Shown one piece after another: positions 46,178 through 60,238 of a DNA stretch of 64,000 nt (position 1 is its first letter; each line of letters starts with the position of its first letter). The stretch comes from Saccoglossus kowalevskii. Its lineage: Eukaryota > Hemichordata > Enteropneusta > Harrimaniidae. The notes beneath the pieces are model-generated. The model had not been told where the DNA came from. It saw only the letters and a program-made list of their open reading frames with translations, and searched no databases. A program made the position numbers and the translations under genes. The stretch covers positions 1 to 64,000 of the forward strand of contig NW_003115315.1 of the NCBI RefSeq assembly GCF_000003605.2. The letters are read 5' to 3'.

Positions 46178-46798
46178 ATAATGAAACTAAAAAATCAGAT
46201 CTAATTTCTTACATTGGTCATCTCTAGTGAGAAATCGCGCAGATCCGCCTCATGTGAGAACAATGTGGGTTTCCTAACTAGATTTTCAGGGAAATGTCGA
46301 CCATTGATCAAGTTATTATTATTTATTAAAAATGGACAGGTTTTCGATGTACTAAGCAATGAAATAATCGAGAGTTGGCCAGATCCACAGGTCACCTGTA
46401 CTTGTCGAGTACTGACGCCCTCACACGCCGCGTTTCGCATAAAAGAAAACCCATTGGTTGACAGCAACCATATGATTTGGGGGGCTACGGACGCTGATAG
46501 GATGATCGCTGGCATGGGATTAGTGCCGCTTGGTGTGCGTGCATAATCTCTCTCTCTACCCAGAATCCTTTGTGGCCAAGTTTGTCGCGAATTTTCAGTA
46601 TATACAACGCATTTCGTGGAGTCAAATGTCCATGAGCGACCATTAAAATCATGTGGTTAATATTTAAGTCATGACATTACCAGTCTATTGTGTGCAACTA
46701 CTAGTTAGAATACGATTTTTTCCAGATGCTCTTGGCACTCACCGTCGTGTCTGTTTTGTTTCATTCCATGGGGTACTCCGTTGTTGACAGTCAATGGC

Positions 46799-46963
46799 AT
46801 ACTTACCTGGCGTAGGGGTTAACTGTGATCATGGAGGCGGTTCCCTCAGGGAGAGGCCCTCCCATTGCACTTCGGCTGGGCTGACACCTGCGATCGCCCC
46901 AAATGTGGGCGACTCGGGCGCATAATTTATGTTAGTGGGGGACTGCGTTCGCGCTATCCCCTG
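46799..46963 (+). ncRNA. U1: U1 snRNA, copy 52 (C26T)
   Basis: C26T; private GATATACT in the spacer. Confidence 0.96.
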
Positions 46964-47588
46964 ATAATGAAACTAAAAAATCAGATCTAATTTCTTACAT
47001 TGGTCATCTCTAGTGAGAAATCGCGCAGATCCGCCTCATGTGAGAACAATGTGGGTTTCCTAACTAGATTTTCAGGGAAATGTCGACCATTGATCAAGTT
47101 ATTATTATTTATTAAAAATGGACAGGTTTTCGATATACTAAGCAATGAAATAATCGAGAGTTGGCCAGATCCACAGGTCACCTGTACTTGTCGAGTACTG
47201 ACGCCCTCACACGCCGCGTTTCGCATAAAAGAAAACCCATTGGTTGACAGCAACCATATGATTTGGGGGGCTACGGACGCTGATAGGATGATCGCTGGCA
47301 TGGGATTAGTGCCGCTTGGTGTGCGTGCATAATCTCTCTCTCTCTCTACCCAGAATCCTTTGTGGCCAAGTTTGTCGCGAATTTTCAGTATATACAACGC
47401 ATTTCGTGGAGTCAAATGTCCATGAGCGACCATTAAAATCATGTGGTTAATATTTAAGTCATGACATTACCAGTCTATTGTGTGCAACTACTAGTTAGAA
47501 TACGATTTTTTCCAGATGCTCTTGGCACTCACCGTCGTGTCTGTTTTGTTTCATTCCATGGGGTACTCCGTTGTTGACAGTCAATGGC

Positions 47589-47753
47589 ATACTTACCTGG
47601 CGTAGGGGTTAACTGTGATCATGGAGGCGGTTCCCTCAGGGAGAGGCCCTCCCATTGCACTTCGGCTGGGCTGACACCTGCGATCGCCCCAAATGTGGGC
47701 GACTCGGGCGCATAATTTATGTTAGTGGGGGACTGCGTTCGCGCTATCCCCTG
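47589..47753 (+). ncRNA. U1: U1 snRNA, copy 53 (C26T)
   Basis: Spacer ACAGTTTTT variant shared with copies 62 and 71. Confidence 0.96.
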
Positions 47754-48380
47754 ATAATGAAACTAAAAAATCAGATCTAATTTCTTACATTGGTCATCTC
47801 TAGTGAGAAATCGCGCAGATCCGCCTCATGTGAGAACAATGTGGGTTTCCTAACTAGATTTTCAGGGAAATGTCGACCATTGATCAAGTTATTATTATTT
47901 ATTAAAAATGGACAGTTTTTCGATGTACTAAGCAATGAAATAATCGAGAGTTGGCCAGATCCACAGGTCACCTGTACTTGTCGAGTACTGACGCCCTCAC
48001 ACGCCGCGTTTCGCATAAAAGAAAACCCATTGGTTGACAGCAACCATATGATTTGGGGGGCTACGGACGCTGATAGGATGATCGCTGGCATGGGATTAGG
48101 GCCGCTTGGTGTGCGTGCATAATCTCTCTCTCTCTCTCTACCCAGAATCCTTTGTGGCCAAGTTTGTCGCGAATTTTCAGTATATACAACGCATTTCGTG
48201 GAGTCAAATGTCCATGAGCGACCATTAAAATCATGTGGTTAATATTTAAGTCATGACATTACCAGTCTATTGTGTGCAACTACTAGTTAGAATACGATTT
48301 TTTCCAGATGCTCTTGGCACTCACCGTCGTGTCTGTTTTGTTTCATTCCATGGGGTACTCCGTTGTTGACAGTCAATGGC

Positions 48381-48545
48381 ATACTTACCTGGCGTAGGGG
48401 TTAACCGTGATCATGGAGGCGGTTCCCTCAGGGAGAGGCCCTCCCATTGCACTTCGGCTGTGCTGACACCTGCGATCACCCCAAATGTGGGCGACTCGGG
48501 CGCATAATTTATGTTAGTGGGGGACTGCGTTCGCGCTATCCCCTG
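48381..48545 (+). ncRNA. U1: U1 snRNA, copy 54 (G81T, G98A)
   Basis: Fourth gene of the G81T plus G98A type, with copies 8, 20 and 59. Confidence 0.96.
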
Positions 48546-49168
48546 ATAATGAAACTAAAAAATCAGATCTAATTTCTTACATTGGTCATCTCTAGTGAGA
48601 AATCGCGCAGATCCGCCTCATGTGAGAACAATGTGGGTTTCCTAACTAGATTTTCAGGGAAATGTCGACCATTGATCAAGTTATTATTATTTATTAAAAA
48701 TGGACAGGTTTTCGATGTACTAAGCAATGAAATAATCGAGAGTTGGCCAGATCCACAGGTCACCTGTACTTGTCGAGTACTGACGCCCTCACACGCCGCG
48801 TTTCGCATAAAAGAAAACCCATTGGTTGACAGCAACCATATGATTTGGGGGGCTACGGACGCTGATAGGATGATCGCTGGCATGGGATTAGTGCCGCTTG
48901 GTGTGCGTGCATAATCTCTCTCTCTCTACCCAGAATCCTTTGTGGCCAAGTTTGTCGCGAATTTTCAGTATATACAACGCATTTCGTGGAGTCAAATGTC
49001 CATGAGCGACCATTAAAATCATGTGGTTAATATTTAAGTCATGACATTACCAGTCTATTGTGTGCAACTACTAGTTAGAATACGATTTTTTCCAGATGCT
49101 CTTGGCACTCACCGTCGTGTCTGTTTTGTTTCATTCCATGGGATACTCCGTTGTTGACAGTCAATGGC

Positions 49169-49333
49169 ATACTTACCTGGCGTAGGGGTTAACCGTGATC
49201 ATGGAGGCGGTTCCCTCAGGGAGAGGCCCTCCCATTGCACTTCGGCTGGGCTGACACCTGCGATCGCCCCAAATGTGGGCGACTCGGGCGCATAATTTAT
49301 GTTAGTGGGGGACTGCGTTCGCGCTATCCCCTG
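49169..49333 (+). ncRNA. U1: U1 snRNA, copy 55 (consensus)
   Basis: Consensus gene; a GGATAC promoter change at about -26 is private. Confidence 0.97.
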
Positions 49334-49959
49334 ATAATGAAACTAAAAAATCAGATCTAATTTCTTACATTGGTCATCTCTAGTGAGAAATCGCGCAGAT
49401 CCGCCTCATGTGAGAACAATGTGGGTTTCCTAACTAGATTTTCAGGGAAATGTCGACCATTGATCCAAGTTATTATTATTTATTAAAAATGGACAGGTTT
49501 TCGATGTACTAAGCAATGAAATAATCGAGAGTTGGCCAGATCCACAGGTCACCTGTACTTGTCGAGTACTGACGCCCTCACACGCCGCGTTTCGCATAAA
49601 AGAAAACCCATTGGTTGACAGCAACCATATGATTTGGGGGGCTACGGACGCTGATAGGATGATCGCTGGCATGGGATTAGTGCCGCTTGGTGTGCGTGCA
49701 TAATCTCTCTCTCTCTCTACCCAGAATCCTTTGTGGCCAAGTTTGTCGCGAATTTTCAGTATATACAACGCATTTCGTGGAGTCAAATGTCCATGAGCGA
49801 CCATTAAAATCATGTGGTTAATATTTAAGTCATGACATTACCAGTCTATTGTGTGCAACTACTAGTTAGAATACGATTTTTTCCAGATGCTCTTGGCACT
49901 CACCGTCGTGTCTGTTTTGTTTCATTCCATGGGGTACTCCGTTGTTGACAGTCAATGGC

Positions 49960-50124
49960 ATACTTACCTGGCGTAGGGGTTAACCGTGATCATGGAGGCG
50001 GTTCCCTCAGGTAGAGGCCCTCCCATTGCACTTCGGCTGGGCTGACACCTGCGATCGCCCCAAATGTGGGCGACTCGGGCGCATAATTTATGTTAGTGGG
50101 GGACTGCGTTCGCGCTATCCCCTG
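49960..50124 (+). ncRNA. U1: U1 snRNA, copy 56 (G53T)
   Basis: Followed by the longest CT tract in the window, 11 pairs (about 50493-50514). Confidence 0.96.
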
Positions 50125-50757
50125 ATAATGAAACTAAAAAATCAGATCTATTTTCTTACATTGGTCATCTCTAGTGAGAAATCGCGCAGATCCGCCTCAT
50201 GTGAGAACAATGTGGGTTTCCTAACTAGATTTTCAGGGAAATGTCGACCATTGATCAAGTTATTATTATTTATTAAAAATGGACAGGTTTTCGATGTACT
50301 AAGCAATGAAATAATCGAGAGTTGGCCAGATCCACAGGTCACCTGTACTTGTCGAGTACTGACGCCCTCACACGCCGCGTTTCGCATAAAAGAAAACCCA
50401 TTGGTTGACAGCAACCATATGATTTGGGGGGCTACGGACGCTGATAGGATGATCGCTGGCATGGGATAAGTGCCGCTTGGTGTGCGTGCATAATCTCTCT
50501 CTCTCTCTCTCTCTCTACCCAGAATCCTTTGTGGCCAAGTTTGTCGCGAATTTTCAGTATATACAACGCATTTCGTGGAGTCAAATGTCCATGAGCGACC
50601 ATTAAAATCATGTGGTTAATATTTAAGTCATGACATTACCAGTCTATTGTGTGCAACTACTAGTTAGAATACGATTTTTTCCAGATGCTCTTGGCACTCA
50701 CCGTCGTGTCTGTTTTGTTTCATTCCGTGGGGTACTCCGTTGTTGACAGTCAATGGC

Positions 50758-50922
50758 ATACTTACCTGGCGTAGGGGTTAACCGTGATCATGGAGGCGGT
50801 TCCCTCAGGGAGAGGCCTTCCCATTGCACTTCGGCTGGGCTGACACCTGCGATCGCCCTAAATGTGGGCGACTCGGGCGCATAATTTATGTTAGTGGGGG
50901 ACTGCGTTCGCGCTATCCCCTG
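50758..50922 (+). ncRNA. U1: U1 snRNA, copy 57 (C61T, C102T)
   Basis: Private C102T in stem-loop III; spacer CGCCCAGATACG. Confidence 0.95.
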
Positions 50923-51547
50923 ATAATGAAACTAAAAAATCAGATCTAATTTCTTACATTGGTCATCTCTAGTGAGAAATCGCCCAGATACGCCTCATGT
51001 GAGAACAATGTGGGTTTCCTAACTAGATTTTCAGGGAAATGTCGACCATTGATCAAGTTATTATTATTTATTAAAAATGGACAGGTTTTCGATGTACTAA
51101 GCAATGAAATAATCGAGAGTTGGCCAGATCCACAGGTCACCTGTACTTGTCGAGTACTGACGCCCTCACACGCCGCGTTTCGCATAAAAGAAAACCCATT
51201 GGTTGACAGCAACCATATGATTTGGGGGGCTACGGACGCTGATAGGATGATCGCTGGCATGGGATTAGTGCCGCTTGGTGTGCGTGCATAATCTCTCTCT
51301 CTCTCTACCCAGAATCCTTTGTGGCCAAGTTTGTCGCGAATTTTCAGTATATACAACGCATTTCGTGGAGTCAAATGTCCATGAGCGACCATTAAAATCA
51401 TGTGGTTAATATTTAAGTCATGACATTACCAGTCTATTGTGTGCAACTACTAGTTAGAATACGATTTTTTCCAGATGCTCTTGGCACTCACCGTCGTGTC
51501 TGTTTTGTTTCATTCCATGGGGTACTCCGTTGTTGACAGTCAATGGC

Positions 51548-51712
51548 ATACTTACCTGGCGTAGGGGTTAACCGTGATCATGGAGGCGGTTCCCTCAGGG
51601 AGAGGCCCTCCCATTGCACTTCGGCTGTGCTGACACCTGCGATCGCCCCAAATGTGGGCGACTCGGGCGCATAATTTATGTTAGTGGGGGACTGCGTTCG
51701 CGCTATCCCCTG
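51548..51712 (+). ncRNA. U1: U1 snRNA, copy 58 (G81T)
   Basis: First of four neighbouring G81T genes (58-61). Spacer has a one-base gain near 51945 and a one-base loss near 51978. Confidence 0.96.
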
Positions 51713-52339
51713 ATAATGAAACTAAAAAATCAGATCTAATTTCTTACATTGGTCATCTCTAGTGAGAAATCGCGCAGATCCGCCTCATGTGATAACAATG
51801 TGGGTTTCCTAACTAGATTTTCAGGGAAATGTCGACCATTGATCAAGTTATTATTATTTATTAAAAATGGACAGGTTTTCGATGTACTAAGCAATGAAAT
51901 AATCGAGAGTTGGCCAGATCCACAGGTCACCTGTACTTGTCGAGGTAATGACGCCCTCACACGCCGCGTTTCGCATAAAGAAAACCCATTGGTTGACAGC
52001 AACCATATGATTTGGGGGGCTACGGACGCTGATAGGATGATCGCTGGCATGGGATTAGGGCCGCTTGGTGTGCGTGCATAATCTCTCTCTCTCTCTCTAC
52101 CCAGAATCCTTTGTGGCCAAGTTTGTCGCGAATTTTCAGTATATACAACGCATTTCGTGGAGTCAAATGTCCATGAGCGACCATTAAAATCATGTGGTTA
52201 ATATTTAAGTCATGACATTACCAGTCTATTGTGTGCAACTACTAGTTAGAATACGATTTTTTCCAGATGCTCTTGGCACTCACCGTCGTGTCTGTTTTGT
52301 TTCATTCCATGGGGTACTCCGTTGTTGACAGTCAATGGC

Positions 52340-52504
52340 ATACTTACCTGGCGTAGGGGTTAACCGTGATCATGGAGGCGGTTCCCTCAGGGAGAGGCCC
52401 TCCCATTGCACTTCGGCTGTGCTGACACCTGCGATCACCCCAAATGTGGGCGACTCGGGCGCATAATTTATGTTAGTGGGGGACTGCGTTCGCGCTATCC
52501 CCTG
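52340..52504 (+). ncRNA. U1: U1 snRNA, copy 59 (G81T, G98A)
   Basis: Same type as copies 8, 20 and 54; spacer GATTAGGG. Confidence 0.96.
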
Positions 52505-53129
52505 ATAATGAAACTAAAAAATCAGATCTAATTTCTTACATTGGTCATCTCTAGTGAGAAATCGCGCAGATCCGCCTCATGTGAGAACAATGTGGGTTTC
52601 CTAACTAGATTTTCAGGGAAATGTCGACCATTGATCAAGTTATTATTATTTATTAAAAATGGACAGGTTTTCGATGTACTAAGCAATGAAATAATCGAGA
52701 GTTGGCCAGATCCACAGGTCACCTGTACTTGTCGAGTACTGACGCCCTCACACGCCGCGTTTCGCATAAAAGAAAACCCATTGGTTGACAGCAACCATAT
52801 GATTTGGGGGGCTACGGACGCTGATAGGATGATCGCTGGCATGGGATTAGGGCCGCTTGGTGTGCGTGCATAATCTCTCTCTCTCTCTACCCAGAATCCT
52901 TTGTGGCCAAGTTTGTCGCGAATTTTCAGTATATACAACGCATTTCGTGGAGTCAAATGTCCATGAGCGACCATTAAAATCATGTGGTTAATATTTAAGT
53001 CATGACATTACCAGTCTATTGTGTGCAACTACTAGTTAGAATACGATTTTTTCCAGATGCTCTTGGCACTCACCGTCGTGTCTGTTTTGTTTCATTCCAT
53101 GGGGTACTCCGTTGTTGACAGTCAATGGC

Positions 53130-53294
53130 ATACTTACCTGGCGTAGGGGTTAACCGTGATCATGGAGGCGGTTCCCTCAGGGAGAGGCCCTCCCATTGCA
53201 CTTCGGCTGTGCTGACACCTGCGATCGCCCCAAATGTGGGCGACTCGGGCGCATAATTTATGTTAGTGGGGGACTGCGTTCGCGCTATCCCCTG
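53130..53294 (+). ncRNA. U1: U1 snRNA, copy 60 (G81T)
   Basis: Spacer GATAAC variant shared with copies 17 and 58. Confidence 0.96.
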
Positions 53295-53919
53295 ATAATG
53301 AAACTAAAAAATCAGATCTAATTTCTTACATTGGTCATCTCTAGTGAGAAATCGCGCAGATCCGCCTCATGTGATAACAATGTGGGTTTCCTAACTAGAT
53401 TTTCAGGGAAATGTCGACCATTGATCAAGTTATTATTATTTATTAAAAATGGACAGGTTTTCGATGTACTAAGCAATGAAATAATCGAGAGTTGGCCAGA
53501 TCCACAGGTCACCTGTACTTGTCGAGTACTGACGCCCTCACACGCCGCGTTTCGCATAAAAGAAAACCCATTGGTTGACAGCAACCATATGATTTGGGGG
53601 GCTACGGACGCTGATAGGATGATCGCTGGCATGGGATTAGTGCCGCTTGGTGTGCGTGCATAATCTCTCTCTCTCTCTACCCAGAATCCTTTGTGGCCAA
53701 GTTTGTCGCGAATTTTCAGTATATACAACGCATTTCGTGGAGTCAAATGTCCATGAGCGACCATTAAAATCATGTGGTTAATATTTAAGTCATGACATTA
53801 CCAGTCTATTGTGTGCAACTACTAGTTAGAATACGATTTTTTCCAGATGCTCTTGGCACTCACCGTCGTGTCTGTTTTGTTTCATTCCATGGGGTACTCC
53901 GTTGTTGACAGTCAATGGC

Positions 53920-54084
53920 ATACTTACCTGGCGTAGGGGTTAACCGTGATCATGGAGGCGGTTCCCTCAGGGAGAGGCCCTCCCATTGCACTTCGGCTGT
54001 GCTGACACCTGCGATCGCCCCAAATGTGGGCGACTCGGGCGCATAATTTATGTTAGTGGGGGACTGCGTTCGCGCTATCCCCTG
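53920..54084 (+). ncRNA. U1: U1 snRNA, copy 61 (G81T)
   Basis: Spacer ATTTTGTGG; one T fewer in the T-run near 54630. Confidence 0.96.
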
Positions 54085-54708
54085 ATAATGAAACTAAAAA
54101 ATCAGATCTAATTTCTTACATTGGTCATCTCTAGTGAGAAATCGCGCAGATCCGCCTCATGTGAGAACAATGTGGGTTTCCTAACTAGATTTTCAGGGAA
54201 ATGTCGACCATTGATCAAGTTATTATTATTTATTAAAAATGGACAGGTTTTCGATGTACTAAGCAATGAAATAATCGAGAGTTGGCCAGATCCACAGGTC
54301 ACCTGTACTTGTCGAGTACTGACGCCCTCACACGCCGCGTTTCGCATAAAAGAAAACCCATTGGTTGACAGCAACCATATGATTTGGGGGGCTACGGACG
54401 CTGATAGGATGATCGCTGGCATGGGATTAGTGCCGCTTGGTGTGCGTGCATAATCTCTCTCTCTCTCTACCCAGAATCCTTTGTGGCCAAGTTTGTCGCG
54501 AATTTTCAGTATATACAACGCATTTTGTGGAGTCAAATGTCCATGAGCGACCATTAAAATCATGTGGTTAATATTTAAGTCATGACATTACCAGTCTATT
54601 GTGTGCAACTACTAGTTAGAATACGATTTTTCCAGATGCTCTTGGCACTCACCGTCGTGTCTGTTTTGTTTCATTCCATGGGGTACTCCGTTGTTGACAG
54701 TCAATGGC

Positions 54709-54873
54709 ATACTTACCTGGCGTAGGGGTTAACCGTGATCATGGAGGCGGTTCCCTCAGGGAGAGGCCCTCCCATTGCACTTCGGCTGGGCTGACACCTG
54801 CGATCGCCCCAAATGTGGGCGACTCGGGCGCATAATTTATGTTACTGGGGGACTGCGTTCGCGCTATCCCCTG
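54709..54873 (+). ncRNA. U1: U1 snRNA, copy 62 (G137C)
   Basis: G137C, ACAGTTTTT, ATTTTGTGG and CAGACGCT together recur only in copy 71, nine units on. Confidence 0.96.
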
Positions 54874-55500
54874 ATAATGAAACTAAAAAATCAGATCTAA
54901 TTTCTTACATTGGTCATCTCTAGTGAGAAATCGCGCAGATCCGCCTCATGTGAGAACAATGTGGGTTTCCTAACTAGATTTTCAGGGAAATGTCGACCAT
55001 TGATCAAGTTATTATTATTTATTAAAAATGGACAGTTTTTCGATGTACTAAGCAATGAAATAATCGAGAGTTGGCCAGATCCACAGGTCACCTGTACTTG
55101 TCGAGTACTGACGCCCTCACACGCCGCGTTTCGCATAAAAGAAAACCCATTGGTTGACAGCAACCATATGATTTGGGGGGCTACGGACGCTGATAGGATG
55201 ATCGCTGGCATGGGATTAGTGCCGCTTGGTGTGCGTGCATAATCTCTCTCTCTCTCTCTACCCAGAATCCTTTGTGGCCAAGTTTGTCGCGAATTTTCAG
55301 TATATACAACGCATTTTGTGGAGTCAAATGTCCATGAGCGACCATTAAAATCATGTGGTTAATATTTAAGTCATGACATTACCAGTCTATTGTGTGCAAC
55401 TACTAGTTAGAATACGATTTTTTCCAGACGCTCTTGGCACTCACCGTCGTGTCTGTTTTGTTTCATTCCATGGGGTACTCCGTTGTTGACAGTCAATGGC

Positions 55501-55665
55501 ATACTTACCTGGCGTAGGGGTTAACCGTGATCATGGAGGCGGTTCCCTCAGGGAGAGGCCCTCCCATTGCACTTCGGCTGGGCTGACACCTGCGATCGCC
55601 CCAAATGTGGGCGACTCGGGCGCATAATTTATGTTAGTGGGGGACTGCGTTCGCGCTATCCCCTG
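55501..55665 (+). ncRNA. U1: U1 snRNA, copy 63 (consensus)
   Basis: Consensus gene; spacer CATGCGGTT is private. Confidence 0.97.
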
Positions 55666-56290
55666 ATAATGAAACTAAAAAATCAGATCTAATTTCTTAC
55701 ATTGGTCATCTCTAGTGAGAAATCGCGCAGATCCGCCTCATGTGAGAACAATGTGGGTTTCCTAACTAGATTTTCAGGGAAATGTCGACCATTGATCAAG
55801 TTATTATTATTTATTAAAAATGGACAGGTTTTCGATGTACTAAGCAATGAAATAATCGAGAGTTGGCCAGATCCACAGGTCACCTGTACTTGTCGAGTAC
55901 TGACGCCCTCACACGCCGCGTTTCGCATAAAAGAAAACCCATTGGTTGACAGCAACCATATGATTTGGGGGGCTACGGACGCTGATAGGATGATCGCTGG
56001 CATGGGATTAGTGCCGCTTGGTGTGCGTGCATAATCTCTCTCTCTCTCTACCCAGAATCCTTTGTGGCCAAGTTTGTCGCGAATTTTCAGTATATACAAC
56101 GCATTTCGTGGAGTCAAATGTCCATGAGCGACCATTAAAATCATGCGGTTAATATTTAAGTCATGACATTACCAGTCTATTGTGTGCAACTACTAGTTAG
56201 AATACGATTTTTTCCAGATGCTCTTGGCACTCACCGTCGTGTCTGTTTTGTTTCATTCCATGGGGTACTCCGTTGTTGACAGTCAATGGC

Positions 56291-56455
56291 ATACTTACCT
56301 GGCGTAGGGGTTAACCGTGATTATGGAGGCGGTTCCCTCAGGGAGAGGCCCTCCCATTGCACTTCGGCTGTGCTGACACCTGCGATCGCCCCAAATGTGG
56401 GCGACTCGGGCGCATAATTTATGTTAGTGGGGGACTGCGTTCGCGCTATCCCCTG
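56291..56455 (+). ncRNA. U1: U1 snRNA, copy 64 (C32T, G81T)
   Basis: C32T alters the base directly before the LINE 5' insertion point and lies in the U1-70K loop. Confidence 0.95.
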
Positions 56456-57082
56456 ATAATGAAATTAAAAAATCAGATCTAATTTCTTACATTGGTCATC
56501 TCTAGTGAGAAATCGCGCAGATCCGCCTCATGTGAGAACAATGTGGGTTTCCTAACTAGATTTTCAGGGAAATGTCGACCATTGATCAAGTTATTATTAT
56601 TTATTAAAAATGGACAGGTTTTCGATGTACTAAGCAATGAAATAATCGAGAGTTGGCCAGATCCACAGGTCACCTGTACTTGTCGAGTACTGACGCCCTC
56701 ACACGCCGCGTTTCGCATAAAAGAAAACCCATTGGTTGACAGCAACCATATGATTTGGGGGGCTACGGACGCTGATAGGATGATCGCTGGCATGGGATTA
56801 GTGCCGCTTGGTGTGCGTGCATAATCTCTCTCTCTCTCTCTACCCAGAATCCTTTGTGGCCAAGTTTGTCGCGAATTTTCAGTATATACAACGCATTTCG
56901 TGGAGTCAAATGTCCATGAGCGACCATTAAAATCATGTGGTTAATATTTAAGTCATGACATTACCAGTCTATTGTGTGCAACTACTAGTTAGAATACGAT
57001 TTTTTCCAGATGCTCTTGGCACTCACCGTCGTGTCTGTTTTGTTTCATTCCATGGGGTACTCCGTTGTTGACAGTCAATGGC

Positions 57083-57246
57083 ATACTTACCTGGCGTAGG
57101 GGTTAACCGTGATCATGGAGGCGGTTCCCTCAGGGAGAGGCCCTCCCATTGCACTTCGGCTGGGCTGACACCTGCGATCGCCCCAAATGTGGGCGACTCG
57201 GGCGCATAATTTATGTTAGTGGGGACTGCGTTCGCGCTATCCCCTG
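57083..57246 (+). ncRNA. U1: U1 snRNA, copy 65 (164 nt)
   Basis: Same G loss and GCAAAAAAG spacer as copy 4, 53 kb apart, so one derives from the other by exchange. Confidence 0.95.
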
Positions 57247-57869
57247 ATAATGAAACTAAAAAATCAGATCTAATATCTTACATTGGTCATCTCTAGTGAG
57301 AAATCGCGCAGATCCGCCTCATGTGAGAACAATGTGGGTTTCCTAACTAGATTTTCAGGGAAATGTCGACCATTGATCAAGTTATTATTATTTATTAAAA
57401 ATGGACAGGTTTTCGATGTACTAAGCAATGAAATAATCGAGAGTTGGCCAGATCCACAGGTCACCTGTACTTGTCGAGTACTGACGCCCTCACACGCCGC
57501 GTTTCGCAAAAAAGAAAACCCATTGGTTGACAGCAACCATATGATTTGGGGGGCTACGGACGCTGATAGGATGATCGCTGGCATGGGATTAGTGCCGCTT
57601 GGTGTGCGTGCATAATCTCTCTCTCTCTACCCAGAATCCTTTGTGGCCAAGTTTGTCGCGAATTTTCAGTATATACAACGCATTTCGTGGAGTCAAATGT
57701 CCATGAGCGACCATTAAAATCATGTGGTTAATATTTAAGTCATGACATTACCAGTCTATTGTGTGCAACTACTAGTTAGAATACGATTTTTTCCAGATGC
57801 TCTAGGCACTCACCGTCGTGTCTGTTTTGTTTCATTCCATGGGGTACTCCGTTGTTGACAGTCAATGGC

Positions 57870-58034
57870 ATACTTACCTGGCGTAGGGGTTAACCGTGAT
57901 CATGGAGGCGGTTCCCTCAGGGAGAGGCCCTCCCATTGCACTTCGGCTGGGCTGACACCTGCGATCGCCCCAAATGTGGGCGACTCGGGCGCATAATTTA
58001 TGTTAGTGGGGGACTGCGTTCGCGCTATCCCCTG
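57870..58034 (+). ncRNA. U1: U1 snRNA, copy 66 (consensus)
   Basis: Consensus gene; spacer pairs with that of copy 29. CTCTAGGC change at about -68, just before the PSE. Confidence 0.97.
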
Positions 58035-58657
58035 ATAATGAAACTAAAAAATCAGATCTAATTTCTTACATTGGTCATCTCTAGTGAGAAATCGCGCAGA
58101 TCCGCCTCATGTGAGAACAATGTGGGTTTCCTAACTAGATTTTCAGGGAAATGTCGACCATTGATCAAGTTATTATTATTTATTAAATATGGACAGGTTT
58201 TCGATGTACTAAGCAATGAAATAATCGAGAGTTGGCCTGATCCACAGGTCACCTGTACTTGTCGAGTACTGACGCCCTCACACGCCGCGTTTCGCATAAA
58301 AGAAAACCCATTGGTTGACAGCAACCATATGATTTGGGGGGCTACGGACGCTGATAGGATGATCGCTGGCATGGGATTAGTGCCGCTTGGTGTGCGTGCA
58401 TAATCTCTCTCTCTCTACCCAGAATCCTTTGTGGCCAAGTTTGTCGCGAATTTTCAGTATATACAACGCATTTCGTGGAGTCAAATGTCCATGAGCGACC
58501 ATTAAAATCATGTGGTTAATATTTAAGTCATGACATTACCAGTCTATTGTGTGCAACTACTAGTTAGAATACGATTTTTTCCAGATGCTCTTGGCACTCA
58601 CCGTCGTGTCTGTTTTGTTTCATTCCATGGGGTACTCCGTTGTTGACAGTCAATGGC

Positions 58658-58822
58658 ATACTTACCTGGCGTAGGGGTTAACCGTGATCATGGAGGCGGT
58701 TCCCTCAGGGAGAGGCCCTCCCATTGCACTTCGGCTGGGCTGACACCTGCGATCGCCCCAAATGTGGGCGACTCGGGCGCATAATTTATGTTAGTGGGGG
58801 ACTGCGTTCGCGCTATCCCCTG
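58658..58822 (+). ncRNA. U1: U1 snRNA, copy 67 (consensus)
   Basis: Consensus gene; spacer with seven Gs and GATTAGGG, as after copies 6 and 37. Confidence 0.97.
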
Positions 58823-59448
58823 ATAATGAAACTAAAAAATCAGATCTAATTTCTTACATTGGTCATCTCTAGTGAGAAATCGCGCAGATCCGCCTCATGT
58901 GAGAACAATGTGGGTTTCCTAACTAGATTTTCAGGGAAATGTCGACCATTGATCAAGTTATTATTATTTATTAAAAATGGACAGGTTTTCGATGTACTAA
59001 GCAATGAAATAATCGAGAGTTGGCCAGATCCACAGGTCACCTGTACTTGTCGAGTACTGACGCCCTCACACGCCGCGTTTCGCATAAAAGAAAACCCATT
59101 GGTTGACAGCAACCATATGATTTGGGGGGGCTACGGACGCTGATAGGATGATCGCTGGCATGGGATTAGGGCCGCTTGGTGTGCGTGCATAATCTCTCTC
59201 TCTCTCTACCCAGAATCCTTTGTGGCCAAGTTTGTCGCGAATTTTCAGTATATACAACGCATTTCGTGGAGTCAAATGTCCATGAGCGACCATTAAAATC
59301 ATGTGGTTAATATTTAAGTCATGACATTACCAGTCTATTGTGTGCAACTACTAGTTAGAATACGATTTTTTCCAGATGCTCTTGGCACTCACCGTCGTGT
59401 CTGTTTTGTTTCATTCCATGGGGTACTCCGTTGTTGACAGTCAATGGC

Positions 59449-59613
59449 ATACTTACCTGGCGTAGGGGTTAACCGTGATCATGGAGGCGGTTCCCTCAGG
59501 GAGAGGCCCTCCCATTGCACTTCGGCTGTGCTGACACCTGCGATCGCCCCAAATGTGGGCGACTCGGGCGCATAATTTATGTTAGTGGAGGACTGCGTTC
59601 GCGCTATCCCCTG
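59449..59613 (+). ncRNA. U1: U1 snRNA, copy 68 (G81T, G141A)
   Basis: Shares both changes with copy 6 but not G39A. Confidence 0.96.
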
Positions 59614-60238
59614 ATAATGAAACTAAAAAATCAGATCTAATTTCTTACATTGGTCATCTCTAGTGAGAAATCGCGCAGATCCGCCTCATGTGAGAACAAT
59701 GTGGGTTTCCTAACTAGATTTTCAGGGAAATGTCGACCATTGATCAAGTTATTATTATTTATTAAAAATGGACAGGTTTTCGATGTACTAAGCAATGAAA
59801 TAATCGAGAGTTGGCCAGATCCACAGGTCACCTGTACTTGTCGAGTACTGACGCCCTCACACGCCGCGTTTTGCATAAAAGAAAACCCATTGGTTGACAG
59901 CAACCATATGATTTGGGGGGCTACGGACGCTGATAGGATGATCGCTGGCATGGGATTAGTGCCGCTTGGTGTGCGTGCATAATCTCTCTCTCTCTCTACC
60001 CAGAATCCTTTGTGGCCAAGTTTGTCGCGAATTTTCAGTATATACAACGCATTTCGTGGAGTCAAATGTCCATGAGCGACCATTAAAATCATGTGGTTAA
60101 TATTTAAGTCATGACATTACCAGTCTATTGTGTGCAACTACTAGTTAGAATACGGTTTTTTCCAGATGCTCTTGGCACTCACCGTCGTGTCTGTTTTGTT
60201 TCATTCCATGGGGTACTCCGTTGTTGACAGTCAATGGC

